The notes beneath the pieces are model-generated. The model worked only from the letters and a program-made list of their open reading frames with translations. It ran no database searches and had not been told where the DNA came from. DNA of 64,000 bases from Brasenia schreberi (lineage: Eukaryota > Streptophyta > Magnoliopsida > Nymphaeales > Cabombaceae). Made by a program: the position numbers and the translations under genes. Where the stretch lies: contig JAYKKT010000037.1 in the NCBI GenBank assembly GCA_036023115.1, positions 4,316,501-4,380,500 on the forward strand, in the 5' to 3' direction. Below are positions 12,001 through 23,600 of this stretch, one piece after another; the stretch's first letter is position 1, and each line of letters starts with the position of its first letter.

Positions 12001-13787
12001 GCTCTAGACAGGACTCTTTGTATTTAGCTGCTGACAAAGATATTGCTCTTTTAATATCAACCTCCTTACGCTCCAGTTCAGATAGTTGTTGCTGATGCTT
12101 CTGTATCTGCTTTTTCTGATAAGGGCTTCAATTGGTAAAGCACAACAAAGTAGCTTAACAACTTGACATACATGATGCATGTAAAAGAAAGACAAGAATG
12201 ACATAGAAAAGCCACAGATTCGTCCTGTAGAGGTAGGACAAAAAATAATAAAATTCAATAACCAACTGACATACATGTCATAATTCACATTCTGAGCCAT
12301 AATTTGAGCAGCTTCCCCAAGGAAAAGATGATCCTTTTCATATGCTCGCACAATGTTTTCCCATTCACCCTTAAGAAACAATCAAAGAACATATATTCAA
12401 TGAAGGACAAGAAAATATGTCAAGACAATGATGAATGTATGGGGAATCGGAAAACATATGTGATGCATAAGGTGCCTTACAGCTGAACCTGATAGGCGTC
12501 CAAAAATGTTTCTGGTCTCAGGCGTTGACTTCAGAAGAATTTCAGTTATCTGCCTTGCTTCTAAGTATCCAATTGCTGAAAATCAGTACGCAACAAATCT
12601 GATTAAGAACTTCAAAACATTACAACCTTAAAGCATATATGTAAAAGGTAGCTTAACATTTCCAGTTAAAATTCAAGATAATCAAATCAGAGTTTTCAAA
12701 TTGAAATAAGTGAAATATGACAACAACTAACTAAAGCTCCAAACCAACATTTATCATAATTAATTTAGAATTTGAATATAAAGAGAACTCTCCCAACAGT
12801 TTGTGCAAACATTAAGCCTGGCATGCAACAAAATGTAATCGCAAGACAGCCTGAGGTAGATCCAAATGATGAAAGTGAGTCCTCTGGCAGAACCATGGAC
12901 AAATCATCCTGGTAACCCAATATGAGAAGGATTTGAGTGCAGGGAGAGGCATTGACCCAACCAGAACGATTTGAGGTTGAGCATCCGAGCAATTGCCTAG
13001 GTTAAAATAATAGGAAAGAAAGCTTAGAAAACAAGCTTGTAGGGGAGAAAATATTGGCTTATTATTTCTTTTGAGCCCCTAAACTGGATAAAGCCACTAA
13101 ACTCGACTAGTGATTACAATGAATAAAACCATTAGCGCCACCAAAACATCCCCTTTGAGCATTTCGCAAAATTTGATCAACAACATACTAGCCCTCAGGT
13201 CTATGAAGGGGCAACTAACAGTAACTAATTGCATAATTTGTGATTACTTCAATAGTTCATACATCCAATAGTTCCTATAACAAATTCTGTTATGACTATA
13301 GTTCTCAAAAGTATAGGATGGTAGAGAGATAGAGGAAGGGAGCATTTCGAACTAGCGGAACATTAACCATAAGCTAAATTTTCAAGAAATAAGAGAAATC
13401 TGTATGATTGCATGTATTCAAGACAATTCAAAAGTGCGTTCAAGGCGGAAGGAAGACATCCCTTAAGAGTGAGAAAGGAAGAGATACCAACTAGAGGCCT
13501 TACATTCAGGATCAAGGGTTAAGAAAAAAGAATCCAAATCCTTTGGCAGAGAAGCGAAGGCCGATTGGATCCGAGCTCTCAACGAGGCTAATCGTTTGCG
13601 CCAATCGGATGGGATCCGCTTCCGATCGACCAGCCATTCTTCCCCATTCACCAAAAACAAAGTCAAAACAGAGCCAGTGCCCACAGAATCACGCCGCGCA
13701 CACGCAAACACAAAGATTTCTCCCCTTACCTCCAAGGCGAGAAAACGAGATATCGACCGGAAGGGTTTTAACGTCTGCCGGATCCAT
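5..13787 (-). CDS. CDK5RAP3: CDK5RAP3/C53-like protein, eight exons, 3' end beyond window
   Basis: This is the plant homologue of CDK5RAP3 (C53), a partner of the UFL1-DDRGK1 UFM1 ligase that also binds ATG8 in ER-phagy at stalled ER ribosomes (family knowledge). Coding exons on the minus strand are 13787-13730, 13638-13504, 12575-12481, 12369-12275, 12125-11990, 11830-11681, 11541-10972 and 213-5. All junctions are GT-AG and phases agree throughout, giving 482 codons plus 2 nt. The start is [19 protein letters not shown], which matches the family N-terminus. Recognisable blocks include [17 protein letters not shown] (exon 2), [13 protein letters not shown] (exon 4), PYQKKQ (exon 5), [11 protein letters not shown] (exon 7) and [15 protein letters not shown] (exon 8). 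The ATG8-binding linker is at about residues 280-356. The donor of exon 8 is at positions 4-1, so roughly the last 65 residues lie outside the window. No break was seen in the visible frame. Confidence 0.93.
571..943 (+). repeat. Left LTR of Copia-A
   Basis: It aligns along its length with 8060-8424: shared stretches include atgtatattttattata near the start, a CCATAAATACTTC-like TATA region followed by tcaataaagat, and ccactcaaca at the end. Its first bases are altered compared with the right copy. Confidence 0.82.
1971..6065 (+). mobile_element. RTE-type LINE (RTE-1), near full length, with nested copy
   Basis: This non-LTR retrotransposon of the RTE clade encoded one protein with an apurinic endonuclease followed by reverse transcriptase. 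Endonuclease motifs in order are [10 protein letters not shown] (~2145), CLEETKW (~2220), CAYAPQ (~2430), [10 protein letters not shown] (~2543) and QTQIDYF (~2738). Reverse-transcriptase motifs are GPDNIPIEA (~3565), [10 protein letters not shown] (~3690), [14 protein letters not shown] (~3940) and a mutated catalytic box FAND (4188-4199). The 3' end carries the family tail ending in tagttgttgttg. The 5' end is placed by comparison with RTE-3, which shares the gtcccaagccc...gataaaggag start. Stop codons and frame changes are frequent, for example after ...KGFKL at 2286. Removing the nested unit leaves about 3 kb, the size of RTE-3. No target-site duplication is visible. Confidence 0.85.
4716..5810 (-). 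mobile_element. 5'-truncated RTE LINE nested inside RTE-1 (RTE-1n)
   Basis: Reading on the minus strand, this stretch repeats the RTE sequence that RTE-1 carries from about 3902 to its 3' tail, with the CAA-rich tail at 4716-4731 and the truncated end near 5810. It interrupts RTE-1 between a caccaata block and an aatgagagaatat block that are nearly adjacent in RTE-4. The truncated end shares aaaatg with the host at the junction, and a few host bases are missing. The catalytic box reads FADG (5500-5511). Confidence 0.85.
6066..6314 (+). repeat. LTR fragment of a second family (LTR-B copy 1)
   Basis: It matches 45890-46133 over most of its length, including taggtattattgtaattg, a ctcattatataagggttga TATA region, a purine-rich stretch and a C-rich ggccccctcc block. 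Its left part is missing and the sequence begins exactly at the 3' tail of RTE-1. It ends near a ttcgaaca terminus. Confidence 0.7.
8060..8424 (+). repeat. Right LTR of Copia-A
   Basis: It starts TGTTAAAATATG directly after a polypurine tract and ends in CATTCAACA. It is colinear with the left LTR. The TATA-like ctctataaatacct is at about 8234. Confidence 0.82.
8425..9862. other. Unassigned intron sequence with AT-rich imperfect palindrome
   Basis: No gene is recognised between Copia-A and the LINE remnants. Positions 9030-9160 hold a stretch rich in gggctgg/ccagcc. Positions 9728-9862 are an AT microsatellite region in which cattataataaataaacat and its approximate reverse complement (tttatgtttattataat) face each other, ending in (TG)n. 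Confidence 0.6.
9863..10650 (+). mobile_element. Two strongly decayed RTE LINE remnants (RTE-2)
   Basis: The first piece (about 9863-10075) begins like the family's gtgtgaggactca segment, loses most of the middle, and ends with the 3' terminal segment (gaccacaaaagtg...agcttagttgttg). The second (about 10080-10650) begins at the family's gttaac-aaa-tat segment, contains the reverse-transcriptase box as FTDD (10131-10142), and also ends in a cttagttgttg tail. Both are more diverged than RTE-1, -3, -4 and -5, so they are likely older. Confidence 0.7.
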
Positions 13788-16500
13788 CAGCTTCCGTTGA
13801 ATTATCGCCGGAATCCGAAATCCAGGAGAAGAAAACCCGAAGATCGCAGCAGCAGAGCACAAAAGGAGGGTGTCGATCGCGCTAACCGGTAGTTTCCGCC
13901 GCGATTTCTTTCCCGCGGCGTCAAAACGTTGCCTTTAATCACTTAGACTCGCGCTAGTTGCTCCCGCGTTAGGTTGGCCAAATGCACATGGATACGCAAT
14001 ATGGGACACGGGACACGGAGAGAGAGGGAGAGGGAGAGAGAGAGGGGGGATAAACGAACTCTTGTCTCACTTACTGATGATGATTCGAGGGTCCGACAAT
14101 CGGAGCTTTTAGGCGAATGAGAGCCAGTTTGTGTCAAAATCGTAGGCCGAACGTGGGGGGTTGCAATTTTGAACCTTACACGGACCCGACACGGAAATTC
14201 TGTGTCAAAATCTCGCAGTCGAATCTGAGTCGGCCCAAAGAAATGAAATAAGTTGACATGGACCGGATATATAGAGTGTGAGAGAGAGAGAACGAAATCG
14301 TGTAAAATGTACACATCTAGTTATGTTCACACATTGTTAAAGATGTCAATCATTGGTTAAGCTTTAAACTAAAAAAAAGCATTATTGTATTTTTATAAAA
14401 TTTATTTAATATACCTTATACTATTTTGTTTTTTACTTAAAGAAGTCAACCGTTAATTTGAATGATTAAACAGTTGAAAATTAAAATAGATAGAGTATGG
14501 ATGAACATTGTATGAATATATATATATATATGTAAAAATTGAGAGTTGGTAGATACTTTTTATGCCAGATTCTATTAGATAATTTGTATTATTCTGATAT
14601 GATCAAACCATTCGTCAACATCGATACAAGAATCACTAGGAATGTGATGTAAGATGGATGTCTTGATCAATACTAACTGATCACACAACACTAAATATAC
14701 TGACATAGAAGACTCCGTAATAGCTCCTCTCTCTCACTATATATATATATTATAGTCGCACTTGAGTTGACCCATACCTAAATGATTGCAGCAGGTTAAG
14801 TTTTGGTCGACAACTTTGACCTGAATCCAGTGGGTAACCCAACGTGAACTCCAGCAGTTGACCTCATTTCCCACCAATAGGCTGACGTTTTCATGTTGCT
14901 GCCAAAGAGAGAAGTCTAGCCACATCCCTTTGAGATTGAGTCACTGCCTCGCCTTGGGTCTCGCTTTCCACTGTTGTTCCTGTCTTGAAGCACGAAACTT
15001 TTCTTTTCTCAATTCCATAGGTATCGGAAACGCCACGGAAACGTTTTACTGAGTTTCTTTAAAACTGAAATAAATGTCCAACCGGCAGTTTCTCTCTTAT
15101 TTTCAATCCAAAACTCCCACGGTTACTGTCATCACTTTTACCATAGGATTTGGGACTAAATCGGTGTTTTGATTTTCCGAAGTATTGAGGCGCATGCTGA
15201 CATTTAGTTCCAGGTGACCTGTACTGGTTCTACGCAGCTTTTCTTTTCTACTTTCCGCTGGACTTTGAGGTTCACGCATAATTGATTTTACTACATTTTT
15301 TTACCTTATTTAAATATGTAAAATATGTTTTTTTGTTTTCTAGTGTTATTGTTGATGTCAGAAAATCTAAGAGGATACATGGCCGAAGATGAAGACTTTC
15401 AAGATGAAAGGAACACATGGTTTGTGGAGGATTGAAAAGAATTATGACGGCAAGTGTGTAAAGACAAACATGTGTATTAGTGCTGATCATGTGGATCATG
15501 GGGCTGGTCAATATACCTCAATCAACGTAACGTTGGAAAGAATGTCATACACAAAAAAGTGAGGAGTTGTTGAAAATTATGTCTCAAAAGCTTAACGTGT
15601 TTATGTAAAAGCCTATAAATAAGCATGAGTTATCAAGATGGAGAACTTTTCTTAATAGTAAGCATAACATAGTCTTTTAGTCTTCTTAAGTAGAGTGCCT
15701 ATGCAATAGCGGATTGAGAGAGATACACCCAATTAATTATCAAGGACCGGTTCCGTTGTTCAATACCTTATCCATTTATGTTTCCTCTTTCATAGCGAAG
15801 TTTGGAGTTCTTTAGCACGTCACATCATCTTTTAGCATCTTATCGTGTTCAATCATTCATGTTGTGTTATCACTTCAACATTATCGTTTAACTTGTTTCC
15901 TAAGTTGTGAAGATTTATTATTACCCATGTCTTCGCATTTTCATTCTCGTTTATGCGCTACATAGCAGCTTTTTTGGTCTTTCCCCTCCTTCTCTATTTG
16001 CCTCTTTACTTTTGGATTATTTAATAGGTGCATGAGACAAACCAAGCTTCTTGCAGTTTGTCTTGTTTTGGATCGTGACCAGCATGTTTATTTCTAGTTT
16101 GCAATATATGCGAGCTGAGCACAACTCCGTTCTAAGTAATTAAGCGTGTGTCCTCGTATACATGTACATGTATCTTCGAAAACTACGTTAACCCGAATAG
16201 TAGATATAGTCCTACCGTAATTCATATTCAAATCCAAACTATTTGACATCCCTAAAATCATGATTTCAACAATTTCACAAACGTGACATGCGTTAAGAAC
16301 AATAGTTTACCTGGCTAAGGGGTTGACTCACGAATGGAAGGTTATGAATTCAATACTCGAGGGCAAGAATTTTCAGTGTGTAAGAAAAAAAAGGAGGGCA
16401 TCTTAAATGCATAATGTTTTTCTTGCATAAATATTTTTAATTTGATCTTTCATATTAACGGTAGAGGTTTTTAAAGGTACGATGGTTCTTCCCTCGAAAA
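13788..16500. other. Upstream region between CDK5RAP3 and OEP16-3
   Basis: The two genes are divergently transcribed, so this stretch holds both promoters. A GA-rich run lies at about 14017-14050 and short (TA)n runs at about 14516-14531 and 14741-14752. Apart from the LTR at 15568-15880 no coding sequence or element is recognised. No promoter motif could be assigned with confidence near the CDK5RAP3 start. Confidence 0.55.
15568..15880 (+). repeat. Solo or remnant LTR
   Basis: It starts TGTTGAA and ends TTCAACA, a typical short inverted LTR terminus. A purine-rich gtgaggag sits directly before it, as a polypurine tract would. A TATA-like cctataaataag lies 45 bp in. The flanking 5-mers (ggagt, ttatc) differ, so no target-site duplication is seen and the internal region may be a decayed remnant on the left. 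Confidence 0.5.
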
Positions 16501-16734
16501 AAGAGAATCACATAGGATATGTTCCAATGAATCGGATCCCGTCGGAGGTTGACTCAAACCGGTGGGCCACAGTCGGACTCGGTACTTAGCTGGCATCGGA
16601 AATGGATTTTATGAATTCCATCTCTTTGGCCCGAGTCTCAAAAGTTCCAGTTCCAATCTTCAGGAGTCATTATTCCCATTCGGGCGCCATTATCGGCCAA
16701 GCTGGAAAGGGAACGAGCGAAGATCGGTGACCCC

Positions 16735-16743
16735 AAACCCTAG
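16735..16743 (+). promoter_or_regulatory. telo-box-like motif in OEP16-3 5' leader
   Basis: AAACCCTAG lies just upstream of the leader-intron donor. Such telo-boxes are common in leaders of plant genes for organelle and translation proteins; a role here is inferred. Confidence 0.4.
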
Positions 16744-16751
16744 TTCATTTC

Positions 16752-16927
16752 GTGAGTAAAAATCCTTGTTTATTCTTTTCTCCGATCGAATTTCCTTTCA
16801 CGTTTGCCACTTCGGTGAGCATTCTTTCTAAATATTGACGAAATTCGGAGTCCTTCATTTGCTTGTTTTTTGTGTGTTGATGATTGATGATGATTTTCTG
16901 AATTTCGTTGCTTATTTTTGTCTCCAG
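16752..16927 (+). other. Probable leader intron of OEP16-3
   Basis: A strong donor (gtgagt, 16752-16757) and a pyrimidine-rich acceptor (tttttgtctccag, ending 16927) bound 176 bp immediately before the leader segment carrying the start codon at 16951. No transcript evidence is available. Confidence 0.55.
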
Positions 16928-16950
16928 GGTTGGGTTACGGTTTCGGGGAA

Positions 16951-19900
16951 ATGGATCCGGCGGAACTCAGGGAATTGTTGGACGACGAGTCGGCGACGAT
17001 GAAGACGATCAAGGCCGCGACGTCCGGACTCGCTGCCGGGACCGTCTGGGGAACTGTCGTCGCCACCTGGTACGACGTTCCTCGTGTGGAGCGCAGCGTT
17101 GCCCTTCCGGGACTCATACGTACAGCTAAACTCATGGGGAACTACGGGCTCACGTTTGCGGCGATCAGCGGAGTCTACATTGGGGTGGAGCAGATTGTCC
17201 AGAAGTACAGGATGAAGAAGGACTTCATCAATGGTGCCGTTGGCGGATTCGTTGCTGGCGCTTCCATCTTGGGATTCAGAGGTTAGGGTAACTTATTTTT
17301 ACCAAGGAGGAAATCAAGTTTTTTTATTCCGTAATAGTAGCGATCTCCTTGCTTCAACTCATTGGGAAATTGTTTGGTCATCCTTGTTTCTTTTCATGAT
17401 AAGGATCCTTCAGTTGGCGAAGAGAAACTGATTGAGCAAGATATAGTCTTAGCAGACAAACGTAAAGGGAGGAATTTAGAGAAAATAGCAAAACATTTTT
17501 TTCCCTAATTGTTGGATAGAGGAGTGAGTTTCTCAAAGAAGATCACTAGTTCCGCAATTAGTTACGTTGATGAGCGCACTAACTCGTTTAGACAGGAAGC
17601 AGTGCAAGCGGACCCGGACAAGCTCAAGGTCATGGAAGCAAATGCGTAGTCTTTACTCGCTTATCCGTTGATAGTATTCCACTAATTCCAATATCAGTGC
17701 TTTGGTCCGGCCTAATGATTTCGTAATGGTGTTGTCTTCTAGTCTATCTTTAAATAGAGAGAATATCTCATGCAAAATTATCTTGGTAAACTAATAAGAT
17801 CAACTTTCTTTTTGTGCTGACCCAAAGGCTTCTCTGGTTTCATTTTCAAACAAATCCTTGACGGGAAGTGGCTTAAACAGAAGGAAAATATATGTCGTAG
17901 TTGTTCCCTTCTATTGTATGGCACATAAAAAATAAGACATTACACAAGAAAGAGCATATGATAGGAATTTGGATTTCAAATACCTAAATGTAATCGATAA
18001 CCACTTGTTTACTAATTCATGCATTATAGAATCTCTATTAAAACTAACTTCCAAAGCGATGTTAAAGTTGATCATATAAGGGCGAAGTCAAACTGAAAAA
18101 GTCACTAAACAAGAGAGTAAAATCATAATAGAAGCATGAAATGTATTCATATGTGGTGCCATATCTTTGTTGATAATCCCTTTCTGAAGACCCAATTTCA
18201 TCAAATTCAGGTCCATTACTATTTCAATCATCACTTTAGGAAGTTATCATATTAGGTGTGTGATTTTCCTTCCTAGACAACACCAAATCAACTGACTATG
18301 TTTGTATTGGCTATCGTCCTCCATGGAAGATTTTGTTAGCAAAAGGTCATTCTACAAGTTGGGGTAGTTTTGCTTGTTCACACAATTGCTTTGAAGCTAT
18401 AATAACACGAATTCTAGGGTGAGCATTTGGTATAATAGCAGGAGAGAAAAATGACTAGATGTCACAACAAGAGACCTTCCTCTCACTTCCTCTTTTACGA
18501 CTAGCATCATCTTTCATAACCTTCTTTCTCTTGATCGGTCGAGAAGTACTACTATCAACCTCTGTCCTAATATCATCAGAAAATGCTATCATCACCACCA
18601 ACATACTCTAACTCTTTCTCAAACAGTCTTATATCTTCTTTTTCTTGTTTTTTCTTGACCGTACTCTCAATCATTTGTAAACATTATTATTTAATAGCTT
18701 TTAACACTCTCCTAATTTTGCCTATACAAGGAGCAACCTCTTTCCTAGTTCCTCCTAAGTGATGTTTAAATAAAAAAAATTCTACCACTTAACTTTTTCA
18801 CAAAAATTAATTGTTATTCTCAATTTGCTTCTCTCAACTGAAGAACCCCCCATTGTCATGTCGGGTCTTCAAACCGAGATTGAGAATTAAAATTTCTTTC
18901 TTATGGCATCTCAACTTATCTTTTTGAATCTTAATAAACTTGAAAATAAATGCACTTCATAAATCACCATAAATCCATAAATCTCCATTTCATAAACCGC
19001 TAAAACAAATGTTGTAAAAACTGCATTGATGCCCATATCGCAATGGGCACCGATATGCCTTTATCGTACCGTATCATATGGTACAATACTATACAGTGCA
19101 AAAAAAATTGTATTAAAAAAAATGCAAAAATTAAAATTAATGAACAAAACATATAACAGAATGAAAAAACATCCATACATCTTATAATGAACAAGGCTAC
19201 AAGCATCCATATTCCATACCATACCGTAAATAGAATATTGAATATTACATTTAGGGTTTAACTTTAATTAATAAACAACAAAGTTACAAGTATAACTTAC
19301 AATCATCAAGAGATTGAAGATCAGAACGTTACAAAGTTACAAATAAAAGTTAAAACAAATTATAATCATCAACAACGTGGATCATAATCAATAAAAGTAT
19401 TATAATCAACATAGTCAAGATCACCGCCATCACCATCATCACCATCTTCATCTACTCCCTCTTCCTCCTCCATAATTCGATATGCCCATCCAATACCATC
19501 ATTTTTATCATCATCTTATCCCTCTTTCTCCTCCATAATTGGATATGCCTATCCAACACTATCATTTTCATCATCATCTCCAACTCCAAGTTCTGCTTCG
19601 GCTTGGAGTGTTTTCTAGTTTTCAGCATCTAAATTGATAGGGGGCTCTTCCTCTTCGACCCCATCATCAAGAATATCAATATTTTCGTAGCTCAACGGGT
19701 CATATGACACATTTCTTGCCCTTCTTGCATCCTTTTGCATTTGTCTACAAAGAAAAAATATTCAAATTATAAAGAATATCAAATGCAATATAGCCACATC
19801 AATCATTCATTATTAATAAGATAAGAAATAACTAGGTAACAACAAATAATATATATTTTAAAATTATTACATTTGCCTTAACTTCATGTTGTAGGCAACA

Positions 19901-20568
19901 TATACCAAATCACACAGTGGAGTATGCTCCAGTTTGTTTCGCTTTTTCATATTAATGCGTTCGAAAAAGCTCAAATTCCTCTCGCACCCACTTGAATTGC
20001 ATGTTTGGCTCAATATACGTTGAGCAAACCTTGCCAAGTTCAGTGCATTTATACCAAAACGAGTCCACCATTCATCTGAAATAAAACATGATAATGATTA
20101 ATAAGAAACACTCAAAGTTAATCGATTAATAACTTAAATGAATATAAATAAAAACACAATACCTGGTCGCATTCGAGAGCGGAGTTGGATTGCAATTGGC
20201 CTTCCAAAATCTCCAATACTCTGTATATACTTGCTTAACTCTAAATGAATATTGCAACGAGTAGATAAATCTTCAACAAGGTCAATTGTATTTAATATAC
20301 CCTTTTCACTTCTTAATCCTTCACAAAGTTTGGTTAAAATCGAATAAAAGGGTTAAGAAAATATGCAACAACATGCAAATCATGATATATTTAGCGGTTC
20401 CAACGTGCATCTATTATCTTCCAAACCTTCTTTAGAAGTGATCGCTTGCGGTCAAGTTTTGATTGTATTTCAAATTTGGCCTTATCCATAACATCATATA
20501 TATAACGCATAACAAACCTATCTTCACTGTCCACTATTCTCGTTACCTTAACTAAATGTACAATAACT

Positions 20569-20605
<37 letters not shown>

Positions 20606-23600
20606 CTAAGCCTTTTCCCATACTAGACGGGGCCGGCTACATGGATTCTTAACTAAATGTACAATCATCTTAAAAAATTTGCTGCAATTTTCTCAAAAAT
20701 CAACATTAAAAATATTTATCACAGCAATCCGCTCCTTCTTTCTAGACCAACTAATAGAGCCCCATTCATCAATTATGAACAATTTTTCAATGCATTTTTC
20801 TATAATGATAAGTCTTTGCATAGTAATGACATTTGTAGCAAATTTTATCAATGAAGGCCTAATCAATTCTCTTCCACCTATATAGATTCACATCAAATGC
20901 AATACAAAAGAATGATTATAAATAAACTTTATAACATTTGCATCTATAGTCCCTCTTATTTCATCCATTGCATTCAAATCTTCAGGCATTAAGTCTGTAC
21001 ATTGTACACATGGAGTCCATACTAAGGATGGATGGTTCGTCTCAAACATCTTACCAGTTGCTCTAAAATTTGCAGCATTATTAATAATAAATTGAACAAC
21101 ATTTGAAACACCTACTTCCTTAATAACTTTCTCTAAAATATGGAGTAAATTATCTGCAGTTTTATCAATATGAGACAAGTCATATGATTTCAAAAATAAT
21201 GTGCGTTTGGGATAATAGGTTATGAAGTTTATCAAAGACCTATGCTAACCATATGTTCAACCATCAACCATAATAGAACATCCTGTATCCTTCCACGACT
21301 CCTTAAATTCATAACTCAATGCCTCAAGCATTTTATCACCTGCCCTAAAATTTGTAGTTTTATCAATATGGGACAAGTCATATAATTTAAAAAATAGTGT
21401 ACCTTTGGGATAATAGACTAGGAAGTTTATCAAAGACCTACGCTGACCATCTGTCCAACTATCATCCATAATAAAACATTCTGTATCCTTCCATGACTCC
21501 CTAAATTCAGAACTCAATGCATTAACAATATCAACCCATTTATGCAATAATGTGCCTCTCAAAGCATGATAAATAAGCATTCTATAACTCGATCCCACAC
21601 TCGCAATAGCATCCACCATACTTTTAAAAGAAAACGAGTTTGCAACATTGAAAGATAGACAATTTTCATAAAAAAATTCAACACACTTCAAATCTACTTT
21701 CTCAATTACCTCCTTTAAAGCCATATTTGATCTAATGTCTGGTTGAGCTGTAGGAGTCGTACGTGGGAAAAAAAATGAAGGCATCTCACTACCTCTGGCT
21801 TTCGCTCCTCCTCTAGTACCCCTCGTAGGCATCGGGCGAGTAGGAGTTCTTGCAGTGGAATAAGAGCCAACTCAACTGCTACTACTACCAGAACCTACAC
21901 TTTTTTCCTTTTCTTGCATTTTCCTCCCCTCTTCAGCCATCTCTTCTTCCATCTCAGTTGTACCATGAAATTCATCATCATCATACATTCCTTCAGCAGA
22001 AGCATCTTGAAATGGTTGGAACATATTCCAACCACCTATTTCTGCCCTCTATCACCCTTAATCTCTTCTTCTTATTCGAAGTCTCTAATACCTGTTCAAT
22101 CTCATACTTCACTGCTTCGAGAACCCAAGGACATGCATTAGCATCGTTCTTGGTTCCCGCAAGGTAGTGTTTCATACTAGAAATACCATAATGTTTTACT
22201 GGATTGCAAAACATGCACTTGTTTACAAGTCTATTACCTTCATACACCGGAGTGCAATATTTTCATGTCGGATCGACTCGATTTTAAGCCATTAAAACAA
22301 TAGTTGTTATAAATATTATATCATTGAAAAGTAATAAGAACTTACAAAGATTGGCAGATCGGAGGCATTCCTCCAATCTGACCATAGCAGGATTTCAGCG
22401 CCTTCTTCCTAGCTACCGTACAACCTCTATCTTCTTTTCTTAACTTCACACTTAACCCTAATCATCCTATTTATAAGTATTATCTAACTTGAATAACTAA
22501 TTTACCCTAATCTTAATTAAGTATTACTAAATAGACATAAAGTATTAATAAGACCCATAATGACTACTATAAGTTTTATTACAATCTCTAACACTCCCCC
22601 TCAAGTTGGGTGAAAGATATTGAGAACACCTAACTTGGATAAGGTATCCTTGAGCTATCTAATGACAGTAGCTTTAGTTAGGAAATCAACCCTCTGTTTT
22701 TCATTTTTTCTTATTTAACATACTCCAATTTGAATTTCTGATTTGATATCTTTTCTATGATGAAGTGATAGACTATTTCTATGTGTTTGGTTCTTTCATG
22801 ATATACTGGATTGGAAGCTATTTGAATTGCTGCACTACTGTCACACTATAATGGTATAAGTTGAATAGAAGTAAACCCCACCTAACTGAATAATGAAGAT
22901 ACCCATTTTTCTTCACATAGCTTGAGCTATCGCTCTGTATTCTGCTTCAGTTGTAGTTCTGGTAACAACTGTTTGTTTTTTACTCTTCCAAGATATCAAA
23001 TTACCCCCGATGAATACACTGATACCCAAAAGTAGACTTTTTATCAAGATGAGAACCTGCTCAATCGGCGTACTGAGTATCCAACAATGCTGAGTGTGAG
23101 CACTTATCTTCATAGACAATGTCTCTTCCAGGGAGCTCCTTTAATATACTTTAGGATGCGAATCAACTGCATCCTAATGTGCATCACATAGTGAGTTTAG
23201 AAATTGACTTACCGTATTAACTGCAAAGGAGATGTCAGGATGAATAAGAATAGTGAGGTAGTTCAGTTTTTCAACTAATCTTACGTGTCTTCCTGGACCC
23301 GGAGAATGGCTCCCCTTGGATTTGGTAGAAATTTAGTATCTCGAATCCATAGGAGTATCAACAGGTTTTGCATTCAATAGACTTTTTTTCCTCAAGAATG
23401 TTCATGGCATAGTGTCTTCTATGAAATTACTATACCATTATTGGATCAGGTCACCTCTATTCCCAAGAAATAGTGAAGTCGGCCCAAGTCTTTAATGTCA
23501 AATAATTTGTGAAAATTCCTTTTTAACTTTGATATTTCTTTAATGTCATCACCAGTAACAATGATATCATCAACATAAACAACAAGAATATATAATTTTG

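Noticed and set aside
13943..14314. 123-codon open frame with a Ser-Leu repeat
   Set aside because: The repeat is only the GA microsatellite read in one frame, and it lies in the promoter region of CDK5RAP3; no domain or homologue is recognised.
20391..20621. Open frame with a long valine run
   Set aside because: The valines come from the (CAA)n tail of the inserted LINE read on the other strand.
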